Origin: DASQPR01 sp963797605
GTDB lineage: Bacteria > Actinomycetota > Actinomycetes > Mycobacteriales > Micromonosporaceae
Reading direction: 5' to 3'
Assembly: GCA_963797605.1 (NCBI GenBank)
Contig: CAWCPX010000009.1
Coordinates: 434,001 to 498,000, forward strand
DNA: 64,000 bases
In this document: piece by piece, positions 8,482 through 18,873 of the stretch
Position numbering within the stretch: the stretch's first letter is position 1
Layout of the letters: each line of letters starts with the position of its first letter
Notes under the pieces: generated by a model
The model's database searches: none
What the model was told of the DNA's origin: nothing
The model's input: only the letters and a program-made list of their open reading frames with translations
Program-made: the position numbers and the translations under genes

Positions 8482-9359
8482 ACCCGCCGCCCCTGCGTCG
8501 ATGTGAACAGTCCGCCCGGGCGCACCAGCAGCACGAGCGCGAGCAGGGCCAGCACCGCGATCTGGGTGACGTTGCTGCCGACGTAGCCGCTCGTGTAGGA
8601 CAGCACCAGGCCGAGCACCAGGCCGCCGACGACGGTGCCCGGTGGGCTGTCGAGACCGCCGATGACCGCCGCCGTGAACGCCGAGACGAAGACGAGATCC
8701 ATCGCCGACGGCACCAGGCCGGGGCCGGCCGTGGGCAGGATCAGCAGCCCGGCCAGCGCGCCGACGGCCGACGCGAGCGCCCAGCCGAAGGTCAGCACCC
8801 GGGAGACGTTGACGCCGACGAGGCGCGCGGTCTCGGGGGCGAACGCGGCCGCCCGCATCCGCAGCCCGATCGCGGTGCGGGTGAAGAGCAGCCCGATGCC
8901 CGCCATCACCACGAAGACCGAGATGAACACGAAGATGTCGTACGGCGAGACCGATGGCACCCCGCCGATCACGTACGCCGTGCGGCTGAACGGTGCCGGG
9001 AAGGGCAGGTAGTTGACGCCGTAGATGATGCCGATGACGGCCTCGATCACCAGGCTCAGCCCGAGCGCGACGACGATGGCCGACAGCGGCGCCGTGTGGG
9101 CGACGTAGCGCATGACGACCCGCTCGACGATCACGCCGAACACGAGACCGGCGGCGACCGCGGCGACGGCGCCGAGCCAGTAGGACCCGCTCGCCTTGGT
9201 GACGCTGTAGGCGATGTACGCCGCCGCCACGGCCATGGTGCCCTGGGCGAAGTTGACGACTCTGGTGCCGCGCCAGATCAGCACGAGCGCCAGCGCGAAC
9301 GCGGCGAAGATCGCACCGTGCGACAGGCCGTCGACCGTCAGGAATACGAACCGGTCCAA
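8478..9359 (-). CDS. livH: branched-chain amino acid-type ABC transporter permease (LivH)
   Basis: 293 residues. The start is TTG at 9359, chosen because GGAGGG lies five bases upstream and the protein then begins MDRFVFLTVDGLSHGAIFAA, the usual LivH N-terminus. Eight hydrophobic segments are visible, plus the signature NFAQGTMAVAAAYIAY and the coupling loop TRTAIGLRMRAAAFAPETAR. The tail AVLALLALVLLVRPGGLFTS is typical of LivH. The stop overlaps the livM ATG, implying translational coupling. The gap to livF upstream is 36 bases. Confidence 0.9.
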   Translation of the reverse strand: MDRFVFLTVDGLSHGAIFAAFALALVLIWRGTRVVNFAQGTMAVAAAYIAYSVTKASGSYWLGAVAAVAAGLVFGVIVERVVMRYVAHTAPLSAIVVALGLSLVIEAVIGIIYGVNYLPFPAPFSRTAYVIGGVPSVSPYDIFVFISVFVVMAGIGLLFTRTAIGLRMRAAAFAPETARLVGVNVSRVLTFGWALASAVGALAGLLILPTAGPGLVPSAMDLVFVSAFTAAVIGGLDSPPGTVVGGLVLGLVLSYTSGYVGSNVTQIAVLALLALVLLVRPGGLFTSTQGRRV

Positions 9360-9395
9360 CCGAACCCTCCTTCGAGGGATTGCGTTGAGAAGAGG

Positions 9396-10181
9396 CTAGA
9401 AACCGAGGTAGGCGTGCCGCATCGACTCGTCGCCGAGCATTTCGGCGGCGGTCGTGCGGGCGACGACGCGGCCGAGCGCGATGACGACGCCCTCGTCGGC
9501 CACCGACAGCGCGGCCCGCACGTTCTGCTCGACGAGGAGCACGGTCAGCCCGTGGTCGTCGCAGAGCGCGCGGAGCATCGCCATCATCTGCGCGGTGATG
9601 CGGGGAGCGAGCCCGAGTGACGGCTCGTCAAGCAGGATCAGTTTGGGCCGGGAGACCAGCGCGCGGCCGATCGCGAGCATCTGGCGCTCGCCGCCCGACA
9701 GTTGCTGCCCGAGCGCGCTGCGGCGCCCGGCCAGCGCGTCGAACCGTTGGTAGACCTCCTCGACGGCGGCCGCGGCGTCACGGCGGTCACGGCGCCAGAG
9801 GCCGCCGAGGCGCAGGTTCTCGTCGACTGTGAGTTCGGCGATGATGCCGCCGGCCTCGGGCACGTGTGCCATGCCGAGGTGGACGCGCTCCTCGACGCTC
9901 GCGGGTTTGCGGCGCTTCGGGTCGTTGACGTCTTCGCCGCGGAAGCGCACCTGGCCGGCGGATGGCCGGATCAGGCCCGCGAGCGTGCGCAGCAGGGTGG
10001 TCTTGCCGGCACCGTTCGCGCCGAGCACCGCGATGAACGACCCGGTCGGCACGCGGAGGTCGATGTCGTGCAGCACCGGCTCGCCGTCGTAGCCGGCGGT
10101 GAGCCCGGCGACGTCGAGCACGAGGTCGGTGCCGGTGCCGGTATCCGTCGCGACGACCTTCGCGCCGGCAAGCTCGGTCAT
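9396..10181 (-). CDS. livF: branched-chain amino acid-type ABC transporter ATP-binding protein (LivF)
   Basis: 261 residues with a short N-terminal extension. Walker A GANGAGKTTLLRTLAG, Q-loop region HVPEAGGIIAELTVDENL, signature QQLSGGERQMLAIGRAL, Walker B LILLDEPSLGLAP and the switch His of LLVEQNVRAAL are all intact. The VPE...LTVxENLRLG pattern separates LivF from LivG. It energises import through LivH/LivM. The start ATG overlaps the livG stop (ATGA). Confidence 0.9.
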   Translation of the reverse strand: MTELAGAKVVATDTGTGTDLVLDVAGLTAGYDGEPVLHDIDLRVPTGSFIAVLGANGAGKTTLLRTLAGLIRPSAGQVRFRGEDVNDPKRRKPASVEERVHLGMAHVPEAGGIIAELTVDENLRLGGLWRRDRRDAAAAVEEVYQRFDALAGRRSALGQQLSGGERQMLAIGRALVSRPKLILLDEPSLGLAPRITAQMMAMLRALCDDHGLTVLLVEQNVRAALSVADEGVVIALGRVVARTTAAEMLGDESMRHAYLGF

Positions 10182-10975
10182 GCGCCCGCCTCCGTACCGA
10201 GATAAGCCTCTGTCACGGCCGTGGAGCCCTTGATCTCATCGGGTGAGCCCTGCGCGATGACCTTGCCGAAGTTGAGCACCACGATGTCGTCGCAGACCTC
10301 CATCACGAGGTCCATATGGTGCTCGACGAGCATCACCGCGCATTCCCGGCCACGACGAGCGGGCAGGTCGCGGATCACGGTCGCGAGTTCTTCGATCTCG
10401 TCGGCGGTCAGGCCGGCCGCGGGTTCGTCGAGCAGGAGCAGTTGCGGATCGGCGATCAGCGCCCGGGCCATCGCGACCCGTTTCTGCACCGAGAAGGGCA
10501 GTGGAGTCGGCAACTCCCGCGCATATTGGGCGATGCCGAACGCCTGCAAATGCGCCATCGCCGCGTCGCGCAGCCGGCGTTCGTCGCGGTCGGACCGTCG
10601 CAACGCGAACAGCGCCGAACCGAAGCCCGACCGGGATTTGTTGGTGGCGCCTGCCATGACGTTTTCCAGCACGGTCAGGCCGTCGAAGAGGCCGACCGCC
10701 TGCAGTGTGCGCCCGATGCCCAGGGAGGTCAGCCGGTGCGGGCGCGGCCGCAGCTTCGCGCCCTTCCACACCAGATCGCCGCTGTCGGCGCGGACGAAAC
10801 CGCAGATGACATTGAAGAGCGTCGTCTTACCAGCGCCATTGGGGCCGATGACGCCGACGATCTGCCCGGGACGCACGTCGAGGGAGACATCGTCGAGGGC
10901 CACCAGGCCGCCGAAGCGAACCGTGATCCCGTTCAGGCTCAATCCATCGGATTGCGACGTCATTGTCTGCCTCAT
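10178..10975 (-). CDS. livG: branched-chain amino acid-type ABC transporter ATP-binding protein (LivG)
   Basis: 265 residues, first gene of the operon. Walker A GPNGAGKTTLFNVICG, the LivG-type TLQAVGLFDGLTVLENVMAG segment, Walker B QLLLLDEPAAGLTADE and the switch His in VEHHMDLVMEVCD are present. The ABC signature is unusual: PLPFSVQKRVAMARAL, with FSVQK where most have LSGGQ or LPYGQ. LivG proteins vary here, so function is still likely. A second in-frame ATG at 10963 is possible. The 178 bases upstream, shared with the divergent hydrolase, should contain the operon promoter. Confidence 0.88.
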   Translation of the reverse strand: MRQTMTSQSDGLSLNGITVRFGGLVALDDVSLDVRPGQIVGVIGPNGAGKTTLFNVICGFVRADSGDLVWKGAKLRPRPHRLTSLGIGRTLQAVGLFDGLTVLENVMAGATNKSRSGFGSALFALRRSDRDERRLRDAAMAHLQAFGIAQYARELPTPLPFSVQKRVAMARALIADPQLLLLDEPAAGLTADEIEELATVIRDLPARRGRECAVMLVEHHMDLVMEVCDDIVVLNFGKVIAQGSPDEIKGSTAVTEAYLGTEAGA

Positions 10976-11153
10976 GTTTCACGCATTGACCTCAGGCACA
11001 ACTAATTACATCGGGAGTGTACTAATCCCACGGCCCTCGTCAATACTCGTGTAACCCCTCCGTTACCGCCTCGAAGCAACACTGTGGCGAACCCGTGACG
11101 CTCGACGCGACATAGGGTTGACCGCGACACACCTCGACATTTGGGAGACCCGG

Positions 11154-12077
11154 ATGGACCGGTCATGGACGAGTCGCACCGTTGATCTGGGCGGCAGCGT
11201 GCACTACATCGACTTCGACGGTGCGCCGCATCCATCCGGGCCGGCCGCGGCGCGCACGATCGTGCTGGTCCACGGCCTCGGCGGATCGCATCTCAACTGG
11301 ATCCAGTTGGGACCGCTGCTGGCCACCGGCGCCCGCGTCCTGGCTGTCGACCTGCCGGGATTCGGGCTGTCGTTGCCGGCCGGCCGCAGCGGCACCGTCA
11401 CCGCGAACGCGGCCGTGCTGCACCGGTTCCTGACCGAGGTCGTCGGCACCCGAGCCGTCCTGGTCGGCAACTCGATGGGCGGCATGATCTCGATGCTGCA
11501 GGCGCACGCGCATCCGGAGACCGTCGCCGCGCTGGCATTACTCGACCCGGTGCTGCCCCGGGCCAAGGGGGCACCGAACGATCCGGAGGTCACCGGCCAG
11601 TTCCTGCGTTACGCGATCCCCGGCATCGGCGAGCGCTTCCTGGCCCGGCATCGAGCCGTCACGCCGCCGCGACAGGCGGTTCTGGAGACGCTCGAACGAT
11701 GCTGCGTGGACCCGTCCCTCGTCCCGGTGGACGTCATCGACGTGTCGGCCGCGCTGACCGGGCAGCGGCAGGGCGTGCCGGGCATCGACCACGCCTTCCT
11801 GCAGGCCGCCCGCTCGTTGCTGCGGTTCGGTTTGCGCGGCGGGCGTTACCGGGCGCTGCTGCGGGGCCTGCGGATGCCCGTGCTGTTGCTGCACGGCGAG
11901 CAGGATCGGCTGGTGCCGGTGGAGAACGCGCGGGCCGCCGCGGCGCTGTGTCCGCAGTGGACGTTCGAGACACTGCCGCGAGTCGGCCACATTCCGATGA
12001 TGGAGGTCCCCGACGTGGTCGCCGATCGCGTCAGCGCGTGGCTCGCGACGGCCGTCGACCAGCCGCAACCCGCTTAG
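11154..12077 (+). CDS. alpha/beta hydrolase
   Basis: 307 residues from the ATG at 11154, preferred over an in-frame TTG at 11118 because GGGAG stands six bases before it. Oxyanion segment VLVHGLGGSHLNW, nucleophile elbow VGNSMGGM (Ser108), acid GEQDRLVP (Asp251) and His279 in RVGHIPMMEVP complete a triad. It resembles meta-cleavage-product hydrolases and lipases of actinomycetes; the substrate is unknown. It is divergent from the Liv-type transporter operon, which may hint at a shared substrate (inference). Its TAG overlaps the TAA of the convergent cupin gene by two bases. Confidence 0.88.
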   Translation: MDRSWTSRTVDLGGSVHYIDFDGAPHPSGPAAARTIVLVHGLGGSHLNWIQLGPLLATGARVLAVDLPGFGLSLPAGRSGTVTANAAVLHRFLTEVVGTRAVLVGNSMGGMISMLQAHAHPETVAALALLDPVLPRAKGAPNDPEVTGQFLRYAIPGIGERFLARHRAVTPPRQAVLETLERCCVDPSLVPVDVIDVSAALTGQRQGVPGIDHAFLQAARSLLRFGLRGGRYRALLRGLRMPVLLLHGEQDRLVPVENARAAAALCPQWTFETLPRVGHIPMMEVPDVVADRVSAWLATAVDQPQPA

Positions 12078-12625
12078 GCGGTGCGGATCGGCAGGTCGTA
12101 GACGCGGCGCACGCTGGTTCCGGTCACGGAGACATCGGTCCCGTAGACGTGCAGGGAAATGACTTTGCCCTGGCTCGAGTTCTGCACCTGGTGGATGTCG
12201 CCAGGCGGTGTGAAGAAGGTGGTCGTGCCCTCGCCGTTGACCGCGTGGCCCGACTGCACGAGGTGCGGCTCGTCGACGCCGTTTTCCACCAGCCGATAGA
12301 GCGTCTCCTCCTCGTCGCCCGCGTAGACACCGACCACGCACCACGTGACGTGATCGTGGATCTTGGTGCCTTGCCCCGGCATCCACACGAGCGCGACGAT
12401 CGAGAACGCGCCGTCGGGATCGATGTAGAGCGGGTGCTGGCAGTAACACTCGGTCTTCGGGCGTGTGTGCTCGCTGAGCAGCAGCCCCGGCCGACGCAGC
12501 CTTCCGGACAACGCGCCGGCGACGAGCCGCGCGGTCTCGACCGACGCCAGATCGTCACGTCGCACGATCGTCGTGATCTCCGCGGCAAGATCCGCGATGG
12601 CGGGAGTGATTGTCCGGGTTGTCAT
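12074..12625 (-). CDS. cysteine dioxygenase-like cupin protein
   Basis: 183 residues. The cupin metal ligands are visible: His90-x-His92 in GQGTKIHDHVTW and His145 in PGDIHQVQNSS. ISLHVYG closes the barrel. The layout matches the cysteine dioxygenase type I / thiol dioxygenase family, iron enzymes that oxidise a small thiol to a sulfinate in the cytosol. Which thiol is used cannot be read here, and some relatives are 3-mercaptopropionate dioxygenases. The start MTTRTITPAIADLAAEI at 12625 has no strong Shine-Dalgarno. Confidence 0.8.
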   Translation of the reverse strand: MTTRTITPAIADLAAEITTIVRRDDLASVETARLVAGALSGRLRRPGLLLSEHTRPKTECYCQHPLYIDPDGAFSIVALVWMPGQGTKIHDHVTWCVVGVYAGDEEETLYRLVENGVDEPHLVQSGHAVNGEGTTTFFTPPGDIHQVQNSSQGKVISLHVYGTDVSVTGTSVRRVYDLPIRTA

Positions 12626-12775
12626 AACTCGACCATGCCACTGCCCAGGTCACCGCACTAGCCGTTAATAGCGATCAAACCCATAAGACAGCCTTATACG
12701 GGTACGCCCACCCCGCCGAACCACCCTCCAAGGCCGAAACCGCCGTCGCGTGTCGGGTCGGGCGACTCTCCGCCG

Positions 12776-12890
12776 GCGTGGCGACACGGCATCCGCCGGA
12801 TTTCCGACACCACCGTCAATTCGGCCGCGTCAAACCAGCGCTGACGTCGGAAATCCGGCCGGGGCGGCGCGTCGCGCAAGCGTGTCGCGG
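12776..12890. repeat. 115-bp intergenic repeat, copy 1
   Basis: Runs from GCGTGGCGACACGGCATCCG to CGTGTCGCGG. It is partly palindromic: CCGGATTTCCGAC in the left half faces GTCGGAAATCCGG in the right half, around a core GCCGCGTCAAACCA. Copy 2 at 13071-13185 has the same length and differs at scattered positions. Read on the minus strand, both translate a shared DFRRQRWFDAA and SEIRRMPCRHA, but they lie in unrelated short open frames, so this is repeat sequence rather than a protein family. Confidence 0.8.
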
Positions 12891-12917
12891 ATTGCTGCTC
12901 GGTCATGAAAATTCGGG

Positions 12918-12960
12918 TCGTGGAGAGTTTCCGTCGAATACCGGTCGGAAGTCTCCACGA
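12918..12960. repeat. palindromic unit, hairpin family copy 3
   Basis: TCGTGGAGA (12918-12926) and TCTCCACGA (12952-12960) are exact reverse complements. The loop GTTTCCGTCGAATACCGG resembles those of the copies at 5071-5118 and 22101-22149. It sits between the two 115-bp repeats, with no gene in the 586-base gap 12626-13211. Confidence 0.65.
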
Positions 12961-13070
12961 TCATTGGGCGGCACCGCCAAACCCACGCTGCCGAATCCGA
13001 AATGCACCACCGAGTCCGTCATGACGCGGTGCGCGACGCCAAGATCAGGAGCCGGGCGCCACCATCCGCG

Positions 13071-13185
13071 GCGTGGCGACACGGCATCCGCCGGATTTCC
13101 GACGCCACCGTCGCCCCGGCCGCGTCAAACCAACGCTGACGTCGAAAATCCGGCCCTGCCGGCGTGTCGCGCGGGCGTATCGCGG
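13071..13185. repeat. 115-bp intergenic repeat, copy 2
   Basis: Same length and layout as the copy at 12776-12890, in direct orientation 295 bases away. The left palindrome half is identical (CCGCCGGATTTCCGAC). The right half has one change (GTCGAAAATCC instead of GTCGGAAATCC). It ends 26 bases before the GTG start of the DUF1697 gene, so it may contribute to that gene's upstream region. Confidence 0.8.
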
Positions 13186-13211
13186 CCGAACGGCCGTGGC
13201 AGAGTGGCGTC

Positions 13212-13748
13212 GTGACCCGATACGCAGCCCTGCTTCGCGGCATCAACGTCGGCGGCAACAACAAGGTGGCGATGGCCGATCTCCGGGCTCTGCTCGAAGG
13301 CCTCGGCTACACCGACGTCCGCACCCATCTGAACAGCGGAAACGCGATCTTCACGAGTCCGGCCACGAAGTCGGACGCGGTCGCCGCCGCGATCGAGAAG
13401 GCGATCACCGCCGAGCTGGGCCTGAACATCAAGGTCGTCGTGCGGTCCGGCCCGGAGTTGCGCCGGATCATCGACCGCAATCCGCTCGCCGACGTCGCCA
13501 CGGATCCGGCCAGACACCTTGTCACGTTCCTGTCCGCACCGCTCGACGAGACCAAGCTCGCCGCCGTCGACCCGGCCGACTTCGAGCCCGAGCAATTCCG
13601 CGTCATCGATCGCGAGATCTACATGTGGTTCCCCGACGGCATCCGCGACGCGAAACTCGGCAAACTCGCGTGGGACAAGCGGTTCGGCGTCGTCGCGACC
13701 GGCCGCAACTGGAACACGGTGCTCAAACTCGCCGACCTCTGCCGGTAG
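13212..13748 (+). CDS. DUF1697 domain-containing protein
   Basis: 178 residues from a GTG at 13212. The opening YAALLRGINVGGNNKVAMAD and the following SGNAIFTS, VRSGPELRRIIDRNPLAD, HLVTFLSAPLDE and GRNWNTVLKLADL blocks are the whole DUF1697 domain at its usual length. The family is common in actinomycetes and has no established function; a nucleic-acid- or nucleotide-related role has been suggested only from fold. It stands alone between a repeat-filled gap and a convergent LysR gene five bases away. Confidence 0.88.
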   Translation: MTRYAALLRGINVGGNNKVAMADLRALLEGLGYTDVRTHLNSGNAIFTSPATKSDAVAAAIEKAITAELGLNIKVVVRSGPELRRIIDRNPLADVATDPARHLVTFLSAPLDETKLAAVDPADFEPEQFRVIDREIYMWFPDGIRDAKLGKLAWDKRFGVVATGRNWNTVLKLADLCR

Positions 13749-13752
13749 CGCG

Positions 13753-14697
13753 TCAACCGGTCGCACCGACGTGATTGCCGCGCGCGGCCGTGCGCATTGC
13801 GTCCAGGGCCCGACCGACCGCCTCGACCCGAGCCAGATCCGGCCACGTGTACGCCGACACGTGCCGCCACAGGGCGGGTGTGACCGGCACCGAGGTCACG
13901 GCCGGGTGCCGCAGGAACGACAGCACCATCCGGGGCACCAGCGCCACCCCGAGCCCGGACGCGACGAGGCTCTGCAGGGCCATGTTGTCGTCGGTGGAGC
14001 AGACGATGTCGGGCTCGAACCCGGCGGACTCGCAGGCCTCGGTGAACGTGACCCGGCATTTCGGGCAGCCCGCGATCCACAACTCCCCCGCCAGCGACGC
14101 CAGCGGCACCGGCTCGGGCGCCACCCCGGCGTCGAGGCGCACATGCGAGGCGAGCGCGTGCCCGACCGGCACCAGCAGTTCGAGCGGCTCGGACATCAGC
14201 GGGACCCGGATCATGCCGGCTCCGAGTTCGGCCGAGTCGTCACCGTCGTACGAGAACGCGACCACGATGTCGCACTCGGCCCGCCGCAGCATGCCGAACG
14301 AGGCCGGGGGCTCCTCCTCGATCAGCTCCAGGCGCATGTGGGGCGCGGCGGCCCGCAGCACCGCCGCTGTCTGCGGCACCAGGGACGAGTTCGCGCTCGG
14401 GAATGCGCAGATGCGCACCGTGCCGAGATCGAGCGCGGAAATCGCCTGGACCTGCAGTTTCGCGACGGCGAGATCGGCCAGGATGGTGGACGAGTGCCGG
14501 GCGAGCACCTTCCCCGCCTCGGTCAGCTGAAGCGCCCGGCCGACCCGGATGAACAGCGGGCCGCCCATCGCCCGTTCGAGCGTACGCATCTGCTGGCTGA
14601 TCGCCGGTTGGGAACAGTGCAGGGCCCGGGCCGCCGCCGAGAACGATCCAGCGTCGATGACCTGCTGAAACATCTCCAGCTGGCGGCTGTCAATCAT
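13753..14697 (-). CDS. LysR family transcriptional regulator
   Basis: 314 residues. The N-terminal winged helix is classical: LEMFQQVIDAGSFSAAARAL, then SQPAISQQMRTLERAMGGPL and TEAGKVLARH. The C-terminal effector domain follows (TVRICAFPSANSSLVPQTA, ECDIVVAFSYD, LVASGLGVALVPRMVL). The effector pocket contains a CPKC pair near residue 216 that could be redox-sensitive, but this is only a guess. It is divergent from the MFS transporter, 206 bases away, and that transporter is its likeliest target. Confidence 0.9.
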   Translation of the reverse strand: MIDSRQLEMFQQVIDAGSFSAAARALHCSQPAISQQMRTLERAMGGPLFIRVGRALQLTEAGKVLARHSSTILADLAVAKLQVQAISALDLGTVRICAFPSANSSLVPQTAAVLRAAAPHMRLELIEEEPPASFGMLRRAECDIVVAFSYDGDDSAELGAGMIRVPLMSEPLELLVPVGHALASHVRLDAGVAPEPVPLASLAGELWIAGCPKCRVTFTEACESAGFEPDIVCSTDDNMALQSLVASGLGVALVPRMVLSFLRHPAVTSVPVTPALWRHVSAYTWPDLARVEAVGRALDAMRTAARGNHVGATG

Positions 14698-14903
14698 GCC
14701 CGTACCATAACCAGATCTTTGCGTTCATGGAAGTTTTCGGCTGTTTCCTTTGATCTGTGCCGTGACCCGTGCCGCCGCCTAGGAGCGCGGCCGGGCCGGG
14801 AAGCTGGCAGAATCGGGCCCGCTGCCGTGCTCACAGCGGCCGTCCGCCGCTCTCGACGCTGGGAGACCCTCATGCGCACCAGATCCCAGATCCTCGCCGC
14901 GCG

Positions 14904-16166
14904 GTGACCGACACCCGGGTCCGCCTGCATCACGACGGCACCACGTGGCTGCTCTACGCGCAGTATTCGATCTTCGGTTACTTCCTCTACGCGTTCACGC
15001 CGAGCGTCACCCTGCTGCGAGACGACGAGCACGTGTCCGACGCCGTCGCCGGGCTGCACGGCACCTGCTACGCGGTCGGTGTGGTCGTGCTCGGCCTGCT
15101 CGCGGCGCGCATCCTGCCCGGCTCGGCCGTACCGCTGCGGCCTGGATCTTTCTGTTCGCCCTCGGCGCCGGCATCGCGCTCTACACCGCCGCCCCGCTGA
15201 CCGCGGTCACGCTGCCGGCCGCGGCCCTCGTCGGCGCGGGCGGCTCCGGCCTGGTGATCACGGTCGGCGCGGCCCTCGCGGATCACCACGGTCCTGCCGG
15301 CCCGGCCGCGTTGACCGAGGCGAACGGGGTGTCGGCCGCCATCGGCGTGCTCGCGCCGCTGGCGGTCGGAGCGTCGGTGGCCGCCGGGTTCGGCTGGCGT
15401 CCGGGGCTGTGGATCGCCATCGTGATGATCGTCGTGCTGTTCCTGCTACGCGGGCGATTCGGCGGCGCCGAGCACCCGGCCGGGACCGCCGGGCCACGTC
15501 CCGAGACGGCCGGTGGGCGAGTTGCGGGCCACTCGGCACGCAGTACTGGCTGAGCTGGTCGATCGTCGTGTTCTGCGTCGGCATCGAGTTCTGCATGACG
15601 CTGTGGTGCGCGCAGTTGCTGCGGGAGCACGCCGGCCTGAGCGCCGCCGTCGCCGCCACCGGGGTGACCGCGGTCGTGCTGCGGCATGTGCGCCGGCCGG
15701 TTCGTCGGCGCCCGGATCGCGGCCCGGCGCGAGCGTCGACTGGATGCTGATCCGGGCGTTCGGGCTCACCGCCGTCGGCTTCGCCGTGTTCTGGGTGAGC
15801 CACAACGGCGTGCTCGCGTTTCTCGGGCTGACGGTGTGCGGGCTCGGGATGGCGCTGCACTATCCGCTCGGGCTCGCGCGGGCGATCCGGGCCGCGGGCG
15901 ACGGCGGGGCGACGAACGCCGCACGGTCGGACGTCGCGAGTTCGCGGGTCGTCGGCCGGGACCGGCGTCGCGATCGGCCTGGCGCCGTTCGTGCTCGGCT
16001 TCCTGGCCGACAACGTCGGCATCGCGGACGCGTTCCTGCTCGTGCCGGTGCTGCTCGCGCTGGCCACGACCGCGCTGCTGGCCGCCGGCCGCCTCGCCCG
16101 GCCGCCGGCGGATTCCCTCGGCGTCGAGCCGATCATGGAAAGCTTCGGCGACATGGCGGCGGGCTG
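14904..16166 (+). CDS. major facilitator superfamily transporter, several frameshifts
   Basis: About 420 residues when frames are joined. The GTG at 14904 begins TDTRVRLHHDGTTWLLYAQY. Hydrophobic segments follow in three frames: YAVGVVVLGLLAARIL, AAWIFLFALGAGIALY, LSWSIVVFCVGIEFCM, LIRAFGLTAVGFAVFWV, GLAPFVLGFLADNVG. The last frame ends at TGA 16164-16166. The protein has around twelve segments with a loop after the sixth, as in MFS exporters. At least four single-base indels break it (near 15140, 15530, 15690-15740 and 15950). The substrate is unknown. The divergent LysR gene suggests inducible expression. Confidence 0.75.
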
Positions 16167-16192
16167 ACGCCGCGATCGGGCGATGGCGGCTC

Positions 16193-17840
<1,648 letters not shown>

Positions 17841-17873
17841 AGGACCGCAAACTGTACGCGACCGGCCGACCTT

Positions 17874-18760
17874 CTACCGCGACCGCGTCAGGCCTGGCAG
17901 CCGCGCGACCTCGTCCGGGTTGCGCGTCGAGATACTCGGCGAAGTTCATCGGCGCGTGGCCGGTCAGGTCTTCGACGTCGGTGCTGACGCCGTCGAGTTC
18001 GCCGACCGCGATCGCGGCGTACGACGTGACCCACCCGGCGACCTCCCAGTCGGGCGCGCCGAACCCGGCCCGGGACGCGTACGCCTGGTCGAGCGTCTCG
18101 GCGTCGTAGGTGATCAGCCGCCCGGTGGCCCGGGTCAGCTCGGCGGCGACCTCGTCCATCGTGATCGTCTCCGGGCCGGTCAGCTCGTAGGTCAGGTTGT
18201 CGTGCCCGGTGCCGGTGAGCACGGCCGTGGCCGCGTCGGCGATGTCGTCGCGGGCAACGCCGGCGAAGCGACCGGTGCCGGCCGGCCCGCGCAGCACCCC
18301 GTCAGCGCCCGGGAAGTAGGGCAGGATGTCGAGGTAGATGCTGTTGCGGAGCATCGTGAAGGAGACGCCCGCCCGCCGCAGGTGCTCCTCGGTGTGCCAG
18401 TGGTCGCGGGCGAACGTGAACGTCGCGTGCGGGCCGGCACCGAGGAACGACACATAGACGATCCGTTCCACGCCGGCGGCGACGGCGGCGTCGATCGCGG
18501 CCGTGTGCAGGCCGACCCGATCGGCGGACTCGGTCGCGGAGACCAGCAGCACCGTGCGGACACCCTCGAGGGCGGCGCGCATGCCGGCCACGTCGTCGTA
18601 GCCGCCGGCCGTGACGACCTCGGCGCCGGCCAGGCGCGGGGCGCGCAGCGGCGTCGCGCACGATGAGCCGTTGGGAGACGCCCTCGTCGGCGAGGCGCTG
18701 GGCGACGCGGCCACCGAGCGCGCCCGTCGCACCGGTCACCGCGATCAGATCGGAACTCAT
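17874..18760 (-). CDS. NmrA-like NAD(P)-binding oxidoreductase (atypical SDR), two frameshifts
   Basis: About 294 residues from MSSDLIAVTGATGALGGRVA at 18760 (dinucleotide-binding GATGALGG). A frame change near 18650 leads into LAGAEVVTAGGYDDVAGM, VSATESADRVGLHTAAIDAA, VYVSFLGAGPHATFTFARDH, LRNSIYLDILPYFPGADG and ETITMDEVAAELTRATGR. All of these are blocks of the NmrA/azoreductase-like SDR group. One extra base near 17930 hides the natural end, which reads RLPGLTRSR then TAG at 17874-17876. The reaction is unknown. It lies 33 bases upstream of the ABC-F gene on the same strand. Confidence 0.8.
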
Positions 18761-18873
18761 GGGTTCCATCTTGCCTTGCGATGGCCGTCCGCTGCGGAAA
18801 ATCCGGCCGGGCGAGCGTTCCACATTGGCCATAGAATGCGGGCAGGACTCGAGCCCATCCCCCGGGAGCATCG

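Noticed and set aside
12694..12906. Small minus-strand protein with DFRRQRWFDAA, and its look-alike at 13019-13264
   Set aside because: The shared text is only the translation of the 115-bp repeat; frames and ends differ and no ribosome site is seen.
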